From Oscillibacter valericigenes (GTDB lineage Bacteria > Bacillota > Clostridia > Oscillospirales > Oscillospiraceae), in assembly GCF_016902445.1 (NCBI RefSeq), contig NZ_JACSNX010000001.1, positions 62,001 through 126,000 on the forward strand: a DNA stretch of 64,000 bases, in the 5' to 3' direction. Made by a program: the position numbers and the translations under genes. Under the pieces are notes generated by a model that was not told the DNA's origin, ran no database searches, and saw only the letters and a list, made by a program, of their open reading frames with translations. Each line of letters starts with the position of its first letter. The stretch's first letter is position 1. Shown here piece by piece: positions 49,676-58,793 of the stretch.

Positions 49676-52600
49676 ATGGTACGACCGATGGATATCCCGC
49701 TGCAGAGCCGGGCGGCAGCCTTTGCCGCGCCCGCCTTCTTCAAAAAGCTGACCATGTCCCATGCGGATGCGGAGCAGCTCTTCGCCCCGGTGGACTGGTG
49801 CGGACTGTGCCGGGATCTGGCGCCCACGGAGCGCCGTGTCTCCTGCGCCGCCGCTCTGGATGCCTTCCGCCCCCTGCTGGACCGGATATCGCCGGAGCCG
49901 GCGGAGGGCTGGCTGTCCTGCGCCTATGAGACCGCCCGGTCGCTGCTGTATCCGGCGGCGGACGCCGGACACACCGCCGCACAGCGGGATGGGGCCCTGT
50001 GCTTTCTCCAGTTCCTCCAGGTGCTCTTTGATCTGGAGCGGGTCAGTCTGCCCTTTGATCTCTGGCTGGACTTTGAGCTGTGCACGGAGGAGGAGCTCTC
50101 CCACAGCGGCGTGGCGGAGGAGTACCGCCGCTTTCTCCGGCGGTTCCGGGAGGAATACATCTACGAGCTGCTGCGGCTGGGCCGGGAGGTGACGCCCTTC
50201 CAGACCCTGGACCACATCGCCGGTGTCCACCATGTGGCCATGCAGGTGGCCAGAGCCTTCCGCTCCGCCGGCGGGCTCATCGACCTGGGGCTGATCTCCG
50301 GCGCCGCCCTGGGCCACGACCTGGGCAAGTTCGGCTGCAAGCCCGGAGAACGTGTGGCCTACCTCCACTACTACTACACGGATCAGTGGTTCACCCGCCG
50401 TGGGCTGACGGCCCTGGGCCACATCGCCGCCAACCACTCCGTCTGGGACCTGGAGATCGAGAACCTGTCCTCCGAGTCCCTGGCCCTGGTGTACGCGGAT
50501 TTCCGGGTGAAGCAGATCTATGATGACCAGCACCGGGAGATCCCCCGCCTCTACTCCCTGCAGGAGGCCTTTGACGTCATCCTCAGCAAGCTGGATGATG
50601 TGGACGACGCCAAGCGGATGCGGTACCGGTACGTCTACGCCAAACTGCGGGACTTTGAGGACTACCTCATCTCCTTCGGCGTGGATACCACGCTCCGCAC
50701 CCCGAGAGGCACGCCGCCGGCGGCAAAAAACGCCGCCCTGCTGGAGGCCGGCGAGGTGGTCCCCGCTCTGCGGCGCACCGCCGTGGACCACAACATCCGT
50801 CTGATGCACCGGCTGGGCCACGAGCAGCTGTTCGGCAATACGCTGGAGGCCGCCCGGGGCGAGAAGGACCCTGCCCGGCTGCAGGCGTATGTGTCCATCT
50901 TCGAAGAGTATTTCACCTACTGGAACGCCTCCCAGAAGCAGCAGACCCTGGAGTTCCTCTATGAGCTGCTGATGATGCCGGACGGCAATATCCGCCGCAG
51001 GGCCGCCGCCCTCATCGGCCGCATCCTGGCGGTCTTCCGTCTGGGCTATCAGAAGGAGCCGCCGGCGGACGCCCCGCCGGACCCGGAGGAGGACCTGCCC
51101 TTCCAGCTGTGGGCGGAGTACCTGGCCAGGCTCATCGACCCGGACCGCCGGCTGACCCCCCGGCAGATCAGCATGATCCGCTATCAGGCCAAGACCGCGG
51201 CGGATGCCCTGCTGATGAACTGCTCCGACGCCGACGCCCCCCGCTTTGCCGGGGAGCTGTTCCGCCATTACCGCCGGCCGGAGCTGGTGGAGGCGGACGC
51301 CGCCTTCGCCCTGCTGGACACGGTGCTGAGCCTGCCGCTGGAGCGGGTATCCGGCGAGGACCTGCATCTTCTGACATCCTTCGCCGTCTGGTGGCTGAAG
51401 TGGGGCGGCCTGCCCCAGAAGGCCGCCGCCCTGCGGCTGTTCCGCCACCTGCTGACGGCGCTGGATCCCCACGGGCCGGACACAGCGGACATCACCGCCG
51501 CCGTGGCCGCCGCCGAGTGCCAGGGCAGCACGCCGCTGCTGTTCCTGCAGGCCCATCTGGGGGCCATGCTGGGGCTGGACGTCTCCGCCCAGCGGGCCGT
51601 GCTGGATCGGCAGGACGCTGTGAGCAGCGTGTTCCTGGACAACCTGAAATCCGCCACCCCCTGGGTGCTGAAGGCCGTGGGCGTGGAATATCTGCTGGAC
51701 CAGGTGGAGCAGGGGGACAATGCCAACGTGCTCCACATCGCCACCCACTTCTCCAACCTGATGAAGGTCAGTGAGAACATCGTGGTCCGCCGGATGGCGG
51801 GCGCCTCCCTGCTGGCCATCGCCCCGGTGCTGACGCCGGACCGCCGGAACGAGGTGGCGGTGGAGCTGTCCAAGGTCCTGGAGACGGGGCAGACAGAGAT
51901 CTCCCAGTACATCCCGGCGTATCTGGGCCAGTTCGCCCTGTGGCTGACGCCCCGGGAGCTGGACGAGATCGTGGACCAGATGCAGCTGCTCCTCTCCTCC
52001 GCCAATACGGTGATCGTGGCCGCAGCCCTGGCCACCGTGGGCGCCATGCTGGAGCATTACGGCGTCTATGCCGGGCGGTTCCGGGAGCCTCAGGAGGTCC
52101 TGAAGCGGCGCTGGCAGCGGCTGGCAGGCCTGCTGCTGAAGGGCCTGGCCTCCTACCGCCAGAGCGTCCGGCAGGAGGCCCTGCAGATCCTGGGAGAACG
52201 GATTTTCGGCTCCCAGGTCCTCTCCCGGGCGGACAAGGCCGCCCTCTTCACCCTGATGGCCAAGAAGATCCTCTTCCTGCTGGGTGAGCAGCCGGAGCAG
52301 GAGCTGAGCTTTTTCTACACCGCCGCGGCCCTCTCCCACATCTACCGCTTCATCGTCTCCTATCAGATCGAGTGCGGGGCATTCTCCTTCCGCGCTCCCG
52401 CCGGCGCGGCCTTCTTCCCCGGAACCTTCGACCCCTTCTCCCTCAGCCACAAGGGCATCGTCCAGGCCATCCGGAACCTGGGGATGGAGGTCTATCTGGC
52501 GGTGGACGAATTCTCCTGGTCCAAGAAGACCCAGCCCTCCCTGGTGCGTCGGCAGATCGTCAGCATGTCCGTGGCGGATGAGTTCGACGTGTACCTCTTC

Positions 52601-54487
52601 CCCCACGACATCCCGGTGAATCTGGCCACGCCGGAGGATCTGGACCGCCTGCGGCAGGTCTTTGCCGGCCGGGAGCTGTATCTGGCAGTGGGGTCTGATG
52701 TGGTGGCCAACGCCTCCTCCTACCGGGCGGCGCCGTCACCGGGATCCGTCCACTCCCTGAATCACATCGTCTTCCGACGCTCCAGCGGCGCAGAGGGGCA
52801 GGAGATCGAGGCGGACCTGAGCCGGATCTCCGGCCGCGTCATCCAGCTGCAGCTGCCCACCCATCTGGAGGACATCAGCTCCACCCGCATCCGGGAGAAC
52901 ATCGATCTGGGCCGGGACATCTCCAGTCTCATCGACCCGGTGGTCCAGGACTTTATCTACCGCAACAGCCTCTACCTCCGGGAGCCTCAGTACAAGCAGA
53001 TCCTCCGGGCGGGAGACCTGGTGTTCTCCCACATCTCTCAGCCCAACCGGATGCTGTGGGAGGAGGTGACGGAGGCGCTGCTGCAGGCCCGGGCCCCGGC
53101 GCCGCAGACCGACCCCCGGGACGGCGTCTGCCTGCTGCGCAGCGGCGGCCCACGGTCCCGGCTGCTGGGCTTCCTGACACTGCGGACCGTGAACTCCGGC
53201 AGTCTGTATGAGGCTCTGGAGGATCCGGAGCTGGCGGACTTCGTCCGCAGGCGCACAGCCGGCAAGATCCGGCTGCTCACCAGCCTCACCGTAGTCCCCG
53301 GTGCCGCCGGCGGCCACGATGTAGGGCAGCTGCTGATGACGGAGGCCCTCTCCCGGGCCATCAGCGAGGACTGCGGCTACGCCGTCTGGTACGGCCCCGC
53401 ATCGGAGGACACGCTGGACCTGCTGGAGCGGCAGGGCTTCGTCCGGGCGGAGCTGCCCAGCCGGCAGCCGCTGCTGCTGGTGGACATGCGCTCCCCCTCC
53501 GTCCTGCTGCAGAATATCCCCACCACGCTGAAGGAGCCCTTCTCCTCCGACCCCGCGGTCCTGAAGGCGGTGAAGGCCGCCCACCGGAACATGCAGCGGG
53601 CCCTCACCGGCCTGTATCCCGGTTCCCTGATCCTGTCGCTGAACGCGGAGGTCATCTACCACCGGCTGGTGCGGAAGATCGCGGACCTCAACGGCGTCCG
53701 GGCAGAGCCCACCGTGCCCCGGGTGCTGGGGCCCAAGATGTGCGTGCCCTTCGGCAAGATCCTGCGGGGCAACGCCATCCCCAACACCGTCACCAAGACC
53801 ATCCACACCGACAAGGTGTTCGCCCAGGATCTGCGGTCCTTCACCATCGAGAGCTTCCCGGGCTATGCCCCGCTGGAAAGCCAGATCCGCACCATCCACT
53901 CCTTCCGCCGGCCGGTGATCCTGGTGGACGACCTGCTGCACTCCGGCACCCGGATCAACGCCCTGGACCCCTTGTTCCGGCAGGAGGGCGTGGTCATCGA
54001 CCAGGTGCTGGTGGGCCTGCTGTCCGGCCGGGGCAGGGATCTGATTGCCGCCAAGGGCCTCAGCGTGGACAGCGTCTACTTCATTCCCAACATGGAGTCC
54101 TGGTTCGTGGAGTCCACCATGTACCCCTTCATCGGCGGCGACACCGTGGGCCACGACGAGCCCTCCGTCCCAGGCCTGACACCGGCGGTGAATCTGATCC
54201 TGCCCTATGCCTTCCCCCGGTTCTACAAGAACTGCGACCGGGAGGCGGTGTTCCGTTTCTCCTGCACGTGTCTGGAGAACGCAAGAGACATCCTGCTGGC
54301 CCTGGAGTCCACCTTCCGGGAGCGGTACGCCCGCAACCTGACCCTCTCCCGTCTCAGCGAGGCGGTGATCCTGCCCCTTTCCCCGGACAAGGGCAGCTGC
54401 ATGCACTATGACCCCAGCCTCCCCGCCTCTGTGTTTCTGCAGAACGACCTGAAGATGCTGCTGCGGATGCGGAACGTGCTGGAATAA
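49676..54487 (+). CDS. Giant five-module protein: HD, helical repeats, NadD-like transferase, GNAT-like, phosphoribosyltransferase
   Basis: A 1603-residue cytoplasmic protein with no signal or membrane segment. In order: helical N-terminus; HD phosphohydrolase domain (about 175-330) with TLDHIAGVHHVAMQ and the metal motif GHDLGKFG near 213; helical HEAT-like repeats (about 430-890); a nucleotidyltransferase domain (about 910-1090) with GTFDPFSLSHKG and SSTRIREN, the two signatures of the NadD/CTP-transferase family; a GNAT-like domain (about 1110-1290) with VVPGAAGGHDVGQLLMTEAL; and a type I phosphoribosyltransferase-like domain (about 1300-1590) with the PRPP loop VILVDDLLHSGTR near 1413. 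ATG 49676 follows AAAGGAG; ATG 49688 is possible. First gene of a three-gene operon with a dehydrogenase-like and a flavodoxin-like gene. Function unknown; the folds suggest nucleotide or NAD-type cofactor metabolism or repair. Confidence 0.88.
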   Translation: MVRPMDIPLQSRAAAFAAPAFFKKLTMSHADAEQLFAPVDWCGLCRDLAPTERRVSCAAALDAFRPLLDRISPEPAEGWLSCAYETARSLLYPAADAGHTAAQRDGALCFLQFLQVLFDLERVSLPFDLWLDFELCTEEELSHSGVAEEYRRFLRRFREEYIYELLRLGREVTPFQTLDHIAGVHHVAMQVARAFRSAGGLIDLGLISGAALGHDLGKFGCKPGERVAYLHYYYTDQWFTRRGLTALGHIAANHSVWDLEIENLSSESLALVYADFRVKQIYDDQHREIPRLYSLQEAFDVILSKLDDVDDAKRMRYRYVYAKLRDFEDYLISFGVDTTLRTPRGTPPAAKNAALLEAGEVVPALRRTAVDHNIRLMHRLGHEQLFGNTLEAARGEKDPARLQAYVSIFEEYFTYWNASQKQQTLEFLYELLMMPDGNIRRRAAALIGRILAVFRLGYQKEPPADAPPDPEEDLPFQLWAEYLARLIDPDRRLTPRQISMIRYQAKTAADALLMNCSDADAPRFAGELFRHYRRPELVEADAAFALLDTVLSLPLERVSGEDLHLLTSFAVWWLKWGGLPQKAAALRLFRHLLTALDPHGPDTADITAAVAAAECQGSTPLLFLQAHLGAMLGLDVSAQRAVLDRQDAVSSVFLDNLKSATPWVLKAVGVEYLLDQVEQGDNANVLHIATHFSNLMKVSENIVVRRMAGASLLAIAPVLTPDRRNEVAVELSKVLETGQTEISQYIPAYLGQFALWLTPRELDEIVDQMQLLLSSANTVIVAAALATVGAMLEHYGVYAGRFREPQEVLKRRWQRLAGLLLKGLASYRQSVRQEALQILGERIFGSQVLSRADKAALFTLMAKKILFLLGEQPEQELSFFYTAAALSHIYRFIVSYQIECGAFSFRAPAGAAFFPGTFDPFSLSHKGIVQAIRNLGMEVYLAVDEFSWSKKTQPSLVRRQIVSMSVADEFDVYLFPHDIPVNLATPEDLDRLRQVFAGRELYLAVGSDVVANASSYRAAPSPGSVHSLNHIVFRRSSGAEGQEIEADLSRISGRVIQLQLPTHLEDISSTRIRENIDLGRDISSLIDPVVQDFIYRNSLYLREPQYKQILRAGDLVFSHISQPNRMLWEEVTEALLQARAPAPQTDPRDGVCLLRSGGPRSRLLGFLTLRTVNSGSLYEALEDPELADFVRRRTAGKIRLLTSLTVVPGAAGGHDVGQLLMTEALSRAISEDCGYAVWYGPASEDTLDLLERQGFVRAELPSRQPLLLVDMRSPSVLLQNIPTTLKEPFSSDPAVLKAVKAAHRNMQRALTGLYPGSLILSLNAEVIYHRLVRKIADLNGVRAEPTVPRVLGPKMCVPFGKILRGNAIPNTVTKTIHTDKVFAQDLRSFTIESFPGYAPLESQIRTIHSFRRPVILVDDLLHSGTRINALDPLFRQEGVVIDQVLVGLLSGRGRDLIAAKGLSVDSVYFIPNMESWFVESTMYPFIGGDTVGHDEPSVPGLTPAVNLILPYAFPRFYKNCDREAVFRFSCTCLENARDILLALESTFRERYARNLTLSRLSEAVILPLSPDKGSCMHYDPSLPASVFLQNDLKMLLRMRNVLE

Positions 54488-54528
54488 AATGTGGCCCTGC
54501 CGCAGCCGGCAGGGGAAAGGAGCCCTTC

Positions 54529-55779
54529 ATGCACTATTACCGCCACGGCGAGACGGTTTTCGCCTCGCTTTTGCCGGACCTGCCTCTGGAGGCGGCGGAC
54601 CGCCCCACCTCCGGCAGCCCCGGCCTGTTCCTCATCGACCGGGACCCGGTATCCGGCCGTTCCTCCTTCTGTGTCTCCGACGCCCGGCAGCTGACGGCGG
54701 GAACGGAGGACGTCTCCTGGCTGGACCCCGCCCGGATGGGCGTCCCGGCGCCTGTCCTGCCCAAGCGGATCCAGCACACCATCGACGCCCGCCTGCTGCG
54801 GGCCGTCAACATCCGCCACCCCCGCTGGGCGGAATTTGCCATGGCCCCGTCCATGCAGCTGCCGCCGCGGGTACGGGTGAATCTGCTGGCAGTGGGTGAC
54901 GTGGGCAGCACTCTGCTCACCGCTCTGAAGCTGCTGGGCGGCGACTGCATCGAGAGCATCGGTATCTGCGATCTGAACGAAAAGGCCGTGACCCGCTGGG
55001 TCACGGAGCTGGGCCAGGTGTCCTGGCCCTGGGACTATGACGCCCTGCCGGAGGTGGAGCCGGTGGCACCGGAGGACCTGTTCCGGTGCGATGTGTTCCT
55101 CTTCGCCGCCACCCGGGGCGTGCCGCCGGTGGGCGGCGGCGTCCGGGACGTGCGGATGGCCCAGTTCGGCGCCAACCGCCCCCTGGTGGAGCAGTACGCC
55201 CGCCAGGCCCGGCAGGCGGGATTCGGCGGGCTGTTCGTCGTGCTGTCAGACCCGGTGGATCCGCTGTGCAAGGCGGCATATCTGGCCTCCAACCAGGGGG
55301 CGGACGGCCAGTGGGACGGGATGGGCCTCCGGGCGGAACAGATCCAGGGCTTCGGCCTGGGCGTGATGAACGCCCGGGCGGCCTACTTCTCCAGGCAGGA
55401 TCCCCGGTTCCGCAGCTTTCTCACCGACGGCCGCAGCTATGGCCCCCACGGCCAGGGGCTGGTGATCGCCAACTCCCTCACCCACTATGACGACGGCCTG
55501 TCCCGGGAGCTGACGGACCTGGTGACCACCGCCAATCTGCGGATCCGGGAGCTGGGATTCAAGCCCTATGTGGCCCCCGCCATCTCCTCCGGCGCCATGC
55601 AGCTGCTGCTGACGCTGCGGCGGAGCTGGCACTGCAGCTCCGTGGCCCTGGGGGACGTGTGGTTCGGCGTCCGCAACCGGCTGACCGCCGCCGGTCTGGA
55701 GATCGAGACCGTCTCCCTGCCCGCGCCGCTGTTTGAGCGGCTGCGGGAGACCCAGGCCCTGCTGCGGGAGATCATCTGA
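54529..55779 (+). CDS. Malate/lactate-dehydrogenase-like NAD-binding protein
   Basis: A 416-residue protein. About 110 N-terminal residues have no recognised fold; from there a Rossmann domain opens with RVNLLAVGDVGSTLLTALKL and IESIGICDLNEKAV, where the acidic residue after the second strand favours NAD over NADP. Sections such as DVFLFAATRGVPPVG and FVVLSDPVDPLCKAAY parallel the LDH/MDH fold (the NP-x-D region). The usual catalytic His-Asp-Arg set is not obvious, so substrate and even activity are open. ATG 54529 follows AAAGGAG by six bases; 41 bases after the giant gene and 17 before the flavodoxin gene. Confidence 0.8.
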   Translation: MHYYRHGETVFASLLPDLPLEAADRPTSGSPGLFLIDRDPVSGRSSFCVSDARQLTAGTEDVSWLDPARMGVPAPVLPKRIQHTIDARLLRAVNIRHPRWAEFAMAPSMQLPPRVRVNLLAVGDVGSTLLTALKLLGGDCIESIGICDLNEKAVTRWVTELGQVSWPWDYDALPEVEPVAPEDLFRCDVFLFAATRGVPPVGGGVRDVRMAQFGANRPLVEQYARQARQAGFGGLFVVLSDPVDPLCKAAYLASNQGADGQWDGMGLRAEQIQGFGLGVMNARAAYFSRQDPRFRSFLTDGRSYGPHGQGLVIANSLTHYDDGLSRELTDLVTTANLRIRELGFKPYVAPAISSGAMQLLLTLRRSWHCSSVALGDVWFGVRNRLTAAGLEIETVSLPAPLFERLRETQALLREII

Positions 55780-55796
55780 TAAAAGGAGATGCCGCC

Positions 55797-56843
55797 ATGG
55801 CTGAACAACTCACCGTGCTGCTCCCCGGCGGGGCGGCCTCTCCCCGGTGCGCCGGGGTGCTGGAGGCCGCGCTGGCGGGGCGGCGGGCGGAGGTCCTGAC
55901 CCGGCTGGAGGCGCCCCTCCACGGGCGGCGGCTGCTGTTCGTCCTCTCCCTGGACGAGGGCGGCGTGAACCACAGCGTTTCTGACCTGCTGGCCGCTCTC
56001 CGCACCCATCCCGGGTGTCTGGAGGGCTGCGTGGGGGGCGTGCTGACAGACGCCCCCGGGGACCTGTACACCAAGGCGGCGGGCCGGGAGCTGGCGCTGG
56101 CGGCAAACCTGGCCGGGTGCGCCTTCGTGGGCCGCCCGCTGGTGGAGGGCACCGGCAGCCTGCGGAACTTCACCGTCCAGGCCCGGAACGCCGGCTGTTC
56201 GCTGGATGCGGCCTACCGCCTGGCGGCGGCGGATCTGGGGTCGCGGGTGCTGGCCTTCTCCCCGCCCCGGCTGGCACGGCCGCGGCTGCTGGTGCTCCAC
56301 GCCTCCAGCCGGGCCACCTCCAACACCCTGGCCCTGTGGGGGCTGGTGCGGGACCGGCTGGGAGACCGGTGTGACATCACGGAGATCGGCCTGCGGAACG
56401 GCACGCTGGAGGACTGCGCCGGCTGCCCCTACACCACCTGCCTCCACTACGGGGAGCAGGGCGGCTGCTTCTACGGCGGCGTCATGGTGCAGGAGGTGTA
56501 CCCCGCCATTCTGGAGGCGGATGCCGTGGTGCTGCTGTGCCCCAACTACAACGACGCCCTGTCCGCCAACCTGACGGCGGCCATCAACCGGCTGACGGCC
56601 CTGTACCGTACCGCCTCCTTCGCGGACAAGGCGGTGTTCGCCATTGTGGTGTCCGGCTACTCCGGCGGGGACATCGTGGCCAGCCAGGTGGCGGGGGCTA
56701 TGGGGATGAACAAGGGCTTCTGGCTGCCGGGGCGCTTCTGTATGCTGGAGACCGCCAACGACAAGGGTGAGGCCCTGGCCCTGCCGGGGATCGGCGAGCG
56801 GGCGGAGCGGTTTGCGGAGAATATGTTATGTCAGCTTTTATGA
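55797..56843 (+). CDS. Flavodoxin-fold NADPH-dependent FMN reductase-like protein
   Basis: A 348-residue protein with two parts. Residues about 1-155 are an unusual N-terminal domain rich in Gly/Ala. From about 160 a flavodoxin/FMN-reductase fold follows: LLVLHASSRATSNTLALWGL (phosphate-binding loop SSRATSN), then a cysteine-rich stretch EDCAGCPYTTCLHYGEQGGC and ADAVVLLCPNYNDALSANL, the isoalloxazine contact region. The Cys cluster resembles iron-sulfur flavoproteins. Last gene of the operon, closed by a terminator. Probably an electron-transfer partner of the dehydrogenase-like protein; this is inferred from neighbourhood. Confidence 0.82.
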   Translation: MAEQLTVLLPGGAASPRCAGVLEAALAGRRAEVLTRLEAPLHGRRLLFVLSLDEGGVNHSVSDLLAALRTHPGCLEGCVGGVLTDAPGDLYTKAAGRELALAANLAGCAFVGRPLVEGTGSLRNFTVQARNAGCSLDAAYRLAAADLGSRVLAFSPPRLARPRLLVLHASSRATSNTLALWGLVRDRLGDRCDITEIGLRNGTLEDCAGCPYTTCLHYGEQGGCFYGGVMVQEVYPAILEADAVVLLCPNYNDALSANLTAAINRLTALYRTASFADKAVFAIVVSGYSGGDIVASQVAGAMGMNKGFWLPGRFCMLETANDKGEALALPGIGERAERFAENMLCQLL

Positions 56844-56846
56844 CAG

Positions 56847-56886
56847 AAAGCGGAGCCGCCGGGAATTTCCGGCGGCTCCGCTTTTT
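56847..56886. terminator. Terminator between convergent units
   Basis: Sixteen-base stem AAAGCGGAGCCGCCGG / CCGGCGGCTCCGCTTT followed by TT on the plus strand; serves the five-module operon and probably the minus-strand unit ending at 56886. Confidence 0.88.
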
Positions 56887-57605
56887 CACTCCACCCAGTG
56901 TTCCATGCCGGTGACGCAGCGAGTACCCAAAGACCTCCCATCTTTGTCATAAGCTGTGACGAAGCAGGTGATGGACTGTACTGCCCGACAAGGCTCCAGC
57001 GGGCAGACGAAGTATGCCGTGCCGTCAGCGCCCATGATCCAGTCCGCCGCCGTCAGATGCACAGTTAGGGAGGGCTGAGGTTCCAACAGGAAATTTGACG
57101 GCTCGAACTCCACCACTAGTTCCTCCACCTCCGGCGATTCCAGACAGCCGTAGACATAGACGAATTTCTCTGTCAGAGACGACCGGTATTGCTCCCAAAG
57201 GTATGGTGCCTTCTCTGACACAACCTCCCCCTCCTCCAGCTGGCGTTCAAACCAACTGCAGCCCGCCGTAAAGGGGCGGTCATTTTCCCGGGGCGTGAGA
57301 GATAGAAATCCCTGCCACCCTCCGGCCCGCCAGCGGAAGTCATACTCACTGAAGCCAACCGCGCGCTCATTGGCGGTAAAGCGAGCTATGGCGGGAACCT
57401 CCTGTTCCCAGGGAACATCTCCCTGCCAGAGGACCTCCATGGGCTCCAACAGGCGGCGTTTTTCCTCCAGCCGCTGGGCCTGATCCGGTGTGAACCGGTA
57501 AACGTCGGTGATGTAGGCCGCCAGCAAAAGCAGACAGGGGACCAGCAGCCACAGCAGCGCCAACCGTCTGCGGGGCATGGGCAGCTTGGGCCGTTTTGTT
57601 TTCAT
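56886..57605 (-). CDS. Hypothetical membrane-anchored protein
   Basis: A 239-residue protein with one N-terminal membrane segment (about 17-34: LALLWLLVPCLLLLAAYI) and a soluble remainder likely outside the membrane. Paired cysteines occur late in the sequence (CPLEPC, TCF, RCV). Family not recognised. ATG 57605 follows GGAGG by seven bases and overlaps the upstream stop (ATGA). Third gene of the PadR operon, so probably an envelope component. Confidence 0.75.
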   Translation of the reverse strand: MKTKRPKLPMPRRRLALLWLLVPCLLLLAAYITDVYRFTPDQAQRLEEKRRLLEPMEVLWQGDVPWEQEVPAIARFTANERAVGFSEYDFRWRAGGWQGFLSLTPRENDRPFTAGCSWFERQLEEGEVVSEKAPYLWEQYRSSLTEKFVYVYGCLESPEVEELVVEFEPSNFLLEPQPSLTVHLTAADWIMGADGTAYFVCPLEPCRAVQSITCFVTAYDKDGRSLGTRCVTGMEHWVE

Positions 57606-58339
57606 GGTGATTCCTCCCAAGGCAGTTCCACCGTCAGCAGGGTCTCATATTGGTGATCCAGCTCATCATACCAGCAGACCCGGAGGGTATCGCCATAGGC
57701 GGCCGGAACCGCATAGGCCCTGCCCCAGCTGCCGCCCATGGACTGGACAGCCCCCGCGCCGTCGGCGTCATTGTACACTTCGATGTAGCCCGGCGGCTCC
57801 GCCCAGGGTTCTTCATCCCAGCAGCTGAAAGCCACATACGCCGTGCCGCCCCGCTCCGACGCCTGATCCAGCCCCACCTGCCAGACCCGGACGGTCATGG
57901 TGCCCAGCTCCGCCCGCTGTTCCGTTTTTTCAATCACGTCCACCTCTCCCTGACCTGTCTCCCGGGCCAGCCACTCCACATTGGCAAAGGTTCCGGGCCA
58001 CAGCCGGGCACGGGCGTAGCAGACCAGATTGTCAAGCACATCCCACCAGCCGGAGAGCAGAAACAGCATCAGCAGTACCGCCGCCCCCTGGGCCCCCCAC
58101 TTCACCACCAGCCACCGGGAAGGGTACTGCCGGTTCAGCTCCCGGCCCACTTCCTCCGGGTCCCCCATGGCGGCGATGGTGCGCTCTTCCGCCAGCGCCT
58201 CGTCGTAGCCCAGCTCCCGCAGGGCATCCATGTGGTCCTCCATGTGGCCGTCCAGCTCCTGTCGGATGGCCTCCCGCTCCTTCGCCGTCACGCGGCGCAG
58301 GGAGGTTAGGACCCGGTCTGTATACTGCCGCCTGTCCAT
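57602..58339 (-). CDS. HAAS/DUF1700-type membrane protein in PadR operon
   Basis: A 245-residue protein. The N-terminal 70 residues (EREAIRQELDGHMEDHMDAL, AMGDPEEVGRELNRQYP) match the helical HAAS signalling domain that usually accompanies PadR regulators. One membrane segment (about 82-97) is followed by a soluble domain with VRVWQVGLDQASERGG and YIEVYNDADGAG of unknown role. One base separates its ATG from the padR stop. Probably an envelope sensor or effector tied to the PadR protein. Confidence 0.85.
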   Translation of the reverse strand: MDRRQYTDRVLTSLRRVTAKEREAIRQELDGHMEDHMDALRELGYDEALAEERTIAAMGDPEEVGRELNRQYPSRWLVVKWGAQGAAVLLMLFLLSGWWDVLDNLVCYARARLWPGTFANVEWLARETGQGEVDVIEKTEQRAELGTMTVRVWQVGLDQASERGGTAYVAFSCWDEEPWAEPPGYIEVYNDADGAGAVQSMGGSWGRAYAVPAAYGDTLRVCWYDELDHQYETLLTVELPWEESP

Positions 58340-58340
58340 A

Positions 58341-58682
58341 TCACGCCAGCCCCAGCGCCGGGCAGGCCCGGAGCACGGCGTTCACAGCGCCGGAGTAGGT
58401 CTGCCAGGCCTGGGCCTCCTCCTTCAGGGCCGCCGTCCCCCGGCGGGTGAGGTGGTAGTATTTCCGTACCCGGCCGGTGGGGGCCTCCTGCTGGTACGCC
58501 TCCACCAGCCCCTCCCGCTCCAGCCCGTGGAGCACCGGGTACAGCGTCCCCTCCTTCATCTCAAAGGTGTGGTCGGACCGGCGGGAGAGCTCCACGATCA
58601 TCTGGTAGCCGTACATGTCCTCTCCCGCCAGCAGGGACAGCACCAGCAGCTGAGCGTGATCCATGGTCTGCTTCTTTGCCAT
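58341..58682 (-). CDS. PadR family transcriptional regulator
   Basis: A 113-residue winged-helix repressor: LLVLSLLAGEDMYGYQMIVE, MKEGTLYPVLHGLEREGLVE (recognition helix) and RKYYHLTRRGTAALKEE (wing), then a dimerisation helix. ATG 58682 follows AGGAGGT. The gene is preceded by a 17-base inverted repeat nested in its promoter, which is very likely its own operator, so the operon is autoregulated. Ligand unknown. Confidence 0.94.
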   Translation of the reverse strand: MAKKQTMDHAQLLVLSLLAGEDMYGYQMIVELSRRSDHTFEMKEGTLYPVLHGLEREGLVEAYQQEAPTGRVRKYYHLTRRGTAALKEEAQAWQTYSGAVNAVLRACPALGLA

Positions 58683-58705
58683 AGGGCACCTCCTGAAACG
58701 CAAAA

Positions 58706-58756
58706 TACCTAGAGTTGCTATGCTTATAGCATACATAGCAATTCTAGGTATGTCAA
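58706..58756 (-). promoter_or_regulatory. PadR operator palindrome overlapping promoter
   Basis: Arms TACCTAGAGTTGCTATG (58706-58722) and CATAGCAATTCTAGGTA (58734-58750), 16 of 17 complementary. On the minus strand the promoter is TTGACA (58751-58756), 17-base spacer exactly equal to one arm, TATGCT (58728-58733). Binding would block RNA polymerase. Confidence 0.88.
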
Positions 58757-58762
58757 GTGTGA

Positions 58763-58791
58763 AAAACGCACGGGAAATCCCCGTGCGTTTT
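58763..58791 (-). terminator. Terminator after the DUF3298-like lipoprotein gene
   Basis: Stem AAAACGCACGGG / CCCGTGCGTTTT on both sides of AAATC, three bases past the stop, followed by T on the minus strand. Also separates this gene from the PadR promoter. Confidence 0.85.
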
Positions 58792-58793
58792 GT

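Noticed and set aside
48656..52606. 1316-codon minus-strand open frame opposite the five-module gene
   Set aside because: Antisense shadow caused by high third-position GC; composition unlike any protein family and no start signal.
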